Source: an uncultured Erysipelotrichaceae bacterium
GTDB lineage: Bacteria > Bacillota_I > Bacilli_A > Erysipelotrichales > Erysipelotrichaceae
Assembly (NCBI GenBank): GCA_902793635.1
Contig: CADBEA010000045.1
Span: 1 to 37,078, forward strand
Reading direction: 5' to 3'
DNA: 37,078 nt
Shown: piece by piece, positions 33,021-37,078 of the stretch
How the letters are laid out: every line of letters begins with the position of its first letter
Position numbering within the stretch: position 1 is the stretch's first letter
Notes under the pieces: generated by a model
Told to the model about the DNA's origin: nothing
Database searches by the model: none
The model's input: the letters and a program-made list of their open reading frames with translations, nothing else
Position numbers and translations under genes: made by a program

Positions 33021-34815
33021 CTTCCCTCGACAGAACAGACATGAAGGCTTCCTGCGGAATGACGACAGAGCCGACTTCCTTCATGCGCTTCTTGCCTTCC
33101 TTCTGCTTTTCCAACAGTTTCTTCTTACGGGAAATATCACCGCCGTAGCACTTGGCCAGGACGTTCTTGCGCAGTGACTTGATATTCGTTCTGGCAATGA
33201 CCTTGCCGCCGACCGCGGCCTGAACGGGAATTTCAAACTGCTGCTTCGGAATCAGTTCCTTAAGGCGGATGGTGATGCCGGAGCCGCGTTTATAAGCATT
33301 GGAACGGTGCACGATGACACTCAGGGCGTCCACCTGCTCACCATTCAGCAGGATATCCATACGGACCAGATCTTCCTTCCGGTAGCCGACCAGTTCGTAA
33401 TCCAGTGAAGCATAGCCCTTCGAGCAGGACTTCAGCCTGTCAAAGAAATCGTAGATGATCTCTGAAAGCGGCAGTTCATAGATGATCATGTTGCGGCCGG
33501 CATCGATCACTTCCATGTTCTGATAAATGCCGCGTTTGTTCTGACACAGATCCATGACGGCGCCAATATAGGAATCCGGCACCATGATGCTGGCCTTTAC
33601 ATAAGGTTCCTCGACATGGTCGATTCTTGAGGCATCCGGCATTTTCGCAGGATTGTCGATGGCCATCATGGAACCGTCGCTCAGATAGACATGATAGATA
33701 ACAGACGGTGCCGTGCAGATCAGATCAAGGTTGTATTCCCTCTCCAGTCTTTCCTGGATGACATCCATATGCAGCAGACCAAGGAAGCCGCAGCGGAAGC
33801 CGAAGCCCAGAGCCTGTGATGTTTCCGGTTCATACTGCAGCGATGCGTCGTTGAGCTGCAGCTTGTCCAGCGCGTCGTGCAGGTCTTCATAGCGGGCCGC
33901 ATCACTCGGATACAGACCGCAGTAAACCATCGGATTCATACGCCGGTAACCGGCCAGCGGTTCACTGGCAGGCTTGGCGACGGAGGTCACCGTGTCACCG
34001 ACCCGGACATGCTTGATCGATTTGATGCTGGCGGCGAACCAGCCGACATCTCCTGCCGAAAGACCGTCGACTCTGACTTCCCGGGGATTGCGGATACCGG
34101 TTTCCAGCACTTCGTATTCAGCACCGGTCGCCATGAAGCGGATCTTGTCACCGACCTTCAGACTGCCTTCGCGGACTCTGACCAGGGCGATGACACCGCG
34201 GTATGGATCATAGAAGGAGTCAAACACCAGAGCCTGCAGCGGCGCGTTCTTGTCACCCTGCGGGGCGGGAATGTGCGTGACGACCTGTTCCAGCACCTGG
34301 TCGACATTGAGGCCGGTACGGGCGCTGATCAGCGGCGCTTCACTGCAGTCCAGACCGATGATGTCTTCGATTTCCCTGATCGTGACATCCGGCTGGGAAT
34401 TGTTCATATCCACCTTGTTGATGACCGGGATGATCTCGAGATCATTGTCCAGCGCCAGATAGGTGTTGGCCAGCGTCTGCGCCTGCACGCCCTGGGTCGA
34501 ATCGACGACCAGAATCGCACCTTCACAGGCGGCCAGTGATCTTGACACTTCGTAGCTGAAGTCGACATGGCCTGGCGTATCGATCAGGTTGAACAGATAT
34601 TCATGACCGTCTTTGGCATGATAGGAAAGCTGCACGGCATTCAGCTTGATGGTAATGCCGCGCTCTCTCTCCAGTTCCATATCGTCCAGCAGCTGTGTTT
34701 TCATATCTCTCTCTTTGACCGTGTCCGTCATTTCCAGAATGCGGTCGGCAAGTGTCGATTTGCCGTGGTCAATATGAGCGATAATGCAGAAGTTGCGTAT
34801 GTATTTCTGATCCAT
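33007..34815 (-). CDS. lepA: elongation factor 4 (LepA) GTPase
   Basis: Ribosome-associated translational GTPase thought to aid initiation or back-translocation and ribosome assembly. The 602 aa are the usual length. G1 AHIDHGKST, switch region with [10 protein letters not shown]3 DTPGHVDF, G4 NKVD, then the LepA-specific C-terminal domain with [21 protein letters not shown] and [30 protein letters not shown]. Everything expected is present. It follows fmt by 8 bases and overlaps hemW, giving fmt-lepA-hemW as one unit. In Bacillus lepA and hemW lie near rpsT, as here. Confidence 0.98.
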   Translation of the reverse strand: MDQKYIRNFCIIAHIDHGKSTLADRILEMTDTVKERDMKTQLLDDMELERERGITIKLNAVQLSYHAKDGHEYLFNLIDTPGHVDFSYEVSRSLAACEGAILVVDSTQGVQAQTLANTYLALDNDLEIIPVINKVDMNNSQPDVTIREIEDIIGLDCSEAPLISARTGLNVDQVLEQVVTHIPAPQGDKNAPLQALVFDSFYDPYRGVIALVRVREGSLKVGDKIRFMATGAEYEVLETGIRNPREVRVDGLSAGDVGWFAASIKSIKHVRVGDTVTSVAKPASEPLAGYRRMNPMVYCGLYPSDAARYEDLHDALDKLQLNDASLQYEPETSQALGFGFRCGFLGLLHMDVIQERLEREYNLDLICTAPSVIYHVYLSDGSMMAIDNPAKMPDASRIDHVEEPYVKASIMVPDSYIGAVMDLCQNKRGIYQNMEVIDAGRNMIIYELPLSEIIYDFFDRLKSCSKGYASLDYELVGYRKEDLVRMDILLNGEQVDALSVIVHRSNAYKRGSGITIRLKELIPKQQFEIPVQAAVGGKVIARTNIKSLRKNVLAKCYGGDISRKKKLLEKQKEGKKRMKEVGSVVIPQEAFMSVLSREDEPK

Positions 34816-34823
34816 TCTCTACC

Positions 34824-35762
34824 CTATTCAAATACCTTTCCAACCAGACTTCTTCCGGCACCGTTGGCGAACTGTTCCGCTTTCATCGGCTTCTTGCCTT
34901 CCGGCTGCAGTTCGAGAACCAGCAGGATTCCTCCCCTGGCGGCGATCTTCATCGCACCGTCTTCAAAGCCAAGCACTTCACCCGGCTGATATGCATGTTC
35001 CCTGACTTCCTTGCGGGCTTTGTAAAACTTATAGCGTTTCCCTTCCAGGATACCGTAGCTGATCGGCCAGTCGATCAGACCCCGGACATGATTATACAGG
35101 GAATTGATTTCTTCTTCCTGAAAATGAACCTGTTCCATCTCACGGGAGATATTCGGCGCCAGCACGACTTTTTCTTCGTCCTGTTCCACACCCGGCAGTT
35201 CACCGCGGATATAGCGCGGCAGTTCCTCCCGGATGATCCGCACGCTTTCTTCCTTCAGCAGCACGTCCAGTTCGGCAGCCGTCATATCCGGTGTGATACC
35301 GACTTCATGACAGGCGAAGACCCGGCCCGCGTCCATCTTCTTCACCATTTCCATCAGACAGACACCGGTTTTCTCGTCACCGTTGAGAATGGCATGATGG
35401 ATCGGCGCCCCGCCCCGGTACTTCGGCAGCAGGGACGGATGGATATTCACACAGCCAAGACGCGGCGCCATCAGAATCGTCTCGGGTACGATCTGTCCAT
35501 ACGCGCATGTCACGATCAGATCCGGTTCATAAGCGAGAACCGCGTCTGCTTCCGCTCTCAGTTTCTCCGGCTGCAGAACGGGAATATTGTTTTCATCAGC
35601 CAGGGCATGGACAGGTGTTTTGACAATGATATGCTTTCTTCCGACCGGTTTGTCCGGCTGGGAAACCACGGCAGCGATATGATACTTCTCATCGATCAGA
35701 GCCTGCAGGATCGTGCAGGCGAATTCCGGTGTGCCAAAAAAAACAATGCGGGGACTTGTCAT
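34824..35762 (-). CDS. fmt: methionyl-tRNA formyltransferase
   Basis: Formylates initiator Met-tRNA using 10-formyl-THF. The 312 aa have the Rossmann N terminus IVFFGTPEFA, the signature HPSLLPKYRGGAPIHHAIL (catalytic His and the Asn just before, in CVNIHPS), the catalytic Asp in KKMDAGRV, and the C-terminal OB domain (LEGKRYKFYKA, VLGFEDGAMKIAARGGILL). GAGGAGG precedes the start. First gene of fmt-lepA-hemW, divergent from rpsT. In many bacteria fmt sits with def or priA; here it is linked to lepA instead. Confidence 0.97.
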   Translation of the reverse strand: MTSPRIVFFGTPEFACTILQALIDEKYHIAAVVSQPDKPVGRKHIIVKTPVHALADENNIPVLQPEKLRAEADAVLAYEPDLIVTCAYGQIVPETILMAPRLGCVNIHPSLLPKYRGGAPIHHAILNGDEKTGVCLMEMVKKMDAGRVFACHEVGITPDMTAAELDVLLKEESVRIIREELPRYIRGELPGVEQDEEKVVLAPNISREMEQVHFQEEEINSLYNHVRGLIDWPISYGILEGKRYKFYKARKEVREHAYQPGEVLGFEDGAMKIAARGGILLVLELQPEGKKPMKAEQFANGAGRSLVGKVFE

Positions 35763-35787
35763 ATGCTTACCTCCTCATATCTGTAAT

Positions 35788-35793
35788 ATTATA
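35788..35793 (-). promoter_or_regulatory. -10 of the fmt-lepA-hemW operon
   Basis: Perfect TATAAT on the minus strand 25 bases upstream of the fmt ATG. The -35 is not obvious. Confidence 0.5.
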
Positions 35794-35815
35794 GCGTATA
35801 TTAGCGCCATTTTTA

Positions 35816-35844
35816 TTGCATTTTGATATGTGCTTTGTTATAAT
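35816..35844 (+). promoter_or_regulatory. rpsT promoter
   Basis: TTGCAT (35816-35821), 17-bp spacer, perfect TATAAT (35839-35844). The longer open frame that begins here is therefore not coding at its start. Confidence 0.85.
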
Positions 35845-35878
35845 TCCTACTGCTGAAAGAAATACTAGGAGGTGTCTC

Positions 35879-36142
35879 ATGGCAAATATTAAATCCCAGA
35901 AGAAGCGTGCGCTTACAAATCTGAAGAGACAGAATGCAAAAGCCGGTCAGAAAAGTGAACTGAAAACAGCTGTCAAGAAAGTTCTCGCAGCTGTTGCAGA
36001 AGGTAATAAAGAAGCAGCTGTCGAGGCATTTAACAAAGCCAACAAGTCCCTGGACAAGGCAATCGTTTCCGGTATCAGAAACAAGAACTACGTTGCGCGT
36101 CAGAAGTCCAGACTTGCCAAAGCTGTTAACTCCATTCAGTAA
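35879..36142 (+). CDS. rpsT: 30S ribosomal protein S20
   Basis: Primary 16S rRNA-binding protein of the small subunit, 87 aa and strongly basic. MANIKSQKKRALTNLKRQNA is the typical N terminus and the helical hairpin ends in NKNYVARQKSRLAKAVN. The start at 35879 is fixed by AGGAGG 7 bases upstream and by homology; a longer frame from 35816 would overlap the promoter. It has its own promoter and a terminator 13 bases after the stop, so it is a one-gene unit. Confidence 0.98.
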   Translation: MANIKSQKKRALTNLKRQNAKAGQKSELKTAVKKVLAAVAEGNKEAAVEAFNKANKSLDKAIVSGIRNKNYVARQKSRLAKAVNSIQ

Positions 36143-36154
36143 AAAGTCAGAACA

Positions 36155-36180
36155 AAGTCACGCAAGTGGCTTTTTTCTTT
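36155..36180 (+). terminator. rpsT terminator
   Basis: Stem AAGTCAC/GTGGCTT (one G-U), loop GCAA, then TTTTTTCTTT. Confidence 0.85.
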
Positions 36181-36222
36181 GCGAATCGGCAGTAAAATAG
36201 AGACTGTTAAAACAATCCTGCT

Positions 36223-37005
36223 GTGCCATACAGCAGATCCTGGGAGGTATTACAAATAATCGTAACTATCGCTGCGCTGCTCGCCAGCTTCATCGTTCCG
36301 CTCGCCATGTTCTTCTTTATGAAGAGTGCTCACAAAGACGACGAAAACTACAAGAAAGACTGCAACACACTGCTGCTGAAAGGAAGCCTGCTGGCGCCGC
36401 CGGTCTTCCTGTTCTCACTGGCAATGAACCTTCTGTTCGCCTTCGTGTTCAAGGGAAACGCTTCACCCCTGCTCAAAGCTCTCTTCAAGGCCTTCTTCCT
36501 GGCGGCTTTTTCCGAAGAAGTCATGAAGTATCTGGTCGCCAACAAGACCATTCAGAACAATAAGGCGAAAGTCAGTTTCCTGGACGTCATGGCCTATACC
36601 TGCATTGCCGCCATCGGTTTTGAACTGATGGAAGCAGTTGTATATGTGTTTATCACCAATGTTCCCCAGATCCTCGTCCGCGGCATCACCTGCATGCACG
36701 GCACATTCGGTCTGATCATGGGCTACATTCTGGCGAAACAGTGGAAGACCGACAAAAATGCCAGCCCTGTTCTGGCAATCCTGGCAGCTACTCTGATCCA
36801 TGGCGCTTATGATTTCTGCCTGAACGAAATCGTGTACGAAGGTGCGGGCGGCTATATCGCTCTCGCGATCGCCGTATTCTGCCTTGCGGTCAATATCTTC
36901 TCATTCTTCTATATCCGGAAGAAAAGAGAGGAAACATATTACACGGAACCCCTGTTCCCCGAGGCCACCGCACAGACAGAAAATCGAGTAGGAGGAACTA
37001 AGTAA
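36223..37005 (+). CDS. PrsW-like intramembrane protease family protein
   Basis: A polytopic membrane protein (260 aa from GTG) of the PrsW/CPBP-like putative intramembrane protease group: EE at 98-99 with K102 (SEEVMKYL), E134 and E137 (GFELMEAVVY), H159 (MHGTFG), H193 and D197 (IHGAYDF). About seven to eight hydrophobic segments. PrsW in Bacillus cleaves an anti-sigma factor; the target here is unknown. The start is odd: GTG at 36223 is in frame, but the ribosome-binding site GGGAGG (36242-36247) lies inside that frame and is followed at the right distance by ATA (36256), not ATG. The last codons and the stop (about 36985-37005) lie in the antisense group II intron end. Confidence 0.75.
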   Translation: MPYSRSWEVLQIIVTIAALLASFIVPLAMFFFMKSAHKDDENYKKDCNTLLLKGSLLAPPVFLFSLAMNLLFAFVFKGNASPLLKALFKAFFLAAFSEEVMKYLVANKTIQNNKAKVSFLDVMAYTCIAAIGFELMEAVVYVFITNVPQILVRGITCMHGTFGLIMGYILAKQWKTDKNASPVLAILAATLIHGAYDFCLNEIVYEGAGGYIALAIAVFCLAVNIFSFFYIRKKREETYYTEPLFPEATAQTENRVGGTK

Positions 37006-37017
37006 AGGTTCCTCCTT
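36991..37017. terminator. hairpin at intron end / possible terminator of the PrsW-like gene
   Basis: Perfect 9-bp stem AGGAGGAAC/GTTCCTCCT with a 9-base loop (TAAGTAAAG on the plus strand) that holds the PrsW-like gene's stop codon. On the plus strand it is followed by TTACTT. It is the domain VI-like hairpin of the intron on the minus strand. Confidence 0.5.
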
Positions 37018-37020
37018 TAC

Positions 37021-37077
37021 TTAGCCCCGACCTCTCACACCACCGTACGTACCGTTCGGTATACGGCGGTTCGAAAT
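37021..37077 (-). CDS. group II intron reverse transcriptase/maturase, C-terminal end (partial)
   Basis: The last 18 codons of a reading frame that enters from the right edge: NRRIPNGTYGGVRGRG at the end, then TAA. This matches my memory of LtrA-type intron-encoded proteins, which often end in TYGGVRGR or a similar sequence. The rest of the protein (reverse transcriptase, maturase domain) lies beyond the window. The codons overlap domain V of the intron RNA, so the same bases serve protein and ribozyme. It runs antisense to, and toward, the PrsW-like gene. Confidence 0.7.
   Translation of the reverse strand: MSNRRIPNGTYGGVRGRG
37039..37072 (-). ncRNA. group II intron domain V
   Basis: Minus strand folds as CCGCCGTAT-ACC-GAAC-GGT-AC-GTACGGTGG: a 9-bp lower helix with the catalytic triad CGC opposite GGTGG, a two-base bulge (AC), a short upper helix and a four-base loop. 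This is the domain V layout; CGC rather than AGC is the class C form. Confidence 0.7.
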
Positions 37078-37078
37078 T

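Larger units (their letters stand above)
36985..37078 (-). mobile_element. 3' end of a group II intron (partial, continues beyond window)
   Basis: Minus strand: the C terminus of an intron reverse transcriptase, a domain V hairpin, a domain VI-like hairpin (AGGAGGAAC/GTTCCTCCT) and an end near CTACTCGAT. The CGC triad in domain V points to bacterial class C. The upstream part and the 5' exon lie outside the window. It is inserted antisense at the 3' end of the PrsW-like gene; the exact boundary is uncertain by a few bases. Confidence 0.75.

Noticed and set aside
35816-35878. Longer S20 start at 35816
   Set aside because: This stretch is the rpsT promoter (TTGCAT-17-TATAAT) and the correct ribosome-binding site and S20 N terminus are at 35879.
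1-37078. CRISPR array, prophage, insertion sequence with transposase or tRNA gene
   Set aside because: Looked for regularly spaced direct repeats, phage structural genes, transposase motifs and tRNA-like cloverleaf sequence; none seen except the intron end at the right edge.

Overview
The window looks like chromosomal DNA from an anaerobic member of the Bacillota (Firmicutes), most likely an Erysipelotrichia-type gut bacterium. This is an inference from several things. The housekeeping neighbourhoods match Bacillus-type gene order. Promoters are of the sigma-A type (TTGnnn-17-TATAAT). There is a tRNA-Tyr T-box leader, cre operators, a two-iron superoxide reductase (an anaerobe's oxygen defence) and an Fe-S type PurF. 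Base composition is roughly balanced. Nearly all genes lie on the minus strand; the plus-strand exceptions are ispH, a glycerophosphodiesterase, rpsT and a PrsW-like protease. No tRNA, rRNA or CRISPR array was seen.

Layout. 1-7700: nfo and cshB (DNA repair, RNA helicase), murC, divergent ispH, a 16S-type pseudouridine synthase, a MurJ/YtgP-type flippase and a lipoprotein. 7741-11502: tyrS behind a T-box riboswitch, and a ytxG-like/ytxH-like/ccpA operon whose promoter carries two cre-like sites. 11557-16332: a HAD phosphatase, a proline-rich acidic protein with repeated ISP-(F/Y)G motifs, a lipoprotein, trmB, and a PurF whose glutaminase site is erased. 16398-20729: pnp, a membrane-anchored glycerophosphodiester phosphodiesterase with wall-binding-type repeats, and superoxide reductase. 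20821-25917: a two-gene ABC exporter (giant FtsX-type permease plus ATPase) downstream of rpsO.

26045-29957 is the least explained part. It is a tightly packed six-gene operon: HMA metal-binding protein, ZIP transporter, LCM-family methyltransferase, UbiE-type methyltransferase, alpha/beta hydrolase, small membrane protein. A promoter with two TTAG-N6-CTAA palindromes precedes it. It looks like a metal-responsive small-molecule modification or metal-handling system, and its ZIP protein appears to carry an internal in-frame deletion. Immediately upstream is a PTS IIB-ROK fusion protein.

31481-37078: a small membrane protein, hemW, lepA, fmt, divergent rpsT, and a PrsW-like intramembrane protease. 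The 3' end of that last gene runs antisense into the 3' end of a group II intron (domain V and the last 18 codons of its reverse transcriptase), which continues past the window.

The strongest leads for follow-up are the metal-linked methyltransferase operon, the glutaminase-dead PurF, the PTS-IIB/ROK fusion, the doubled cre sites in front of ccpA, and the intron that supplies the protease gene's stop codon.
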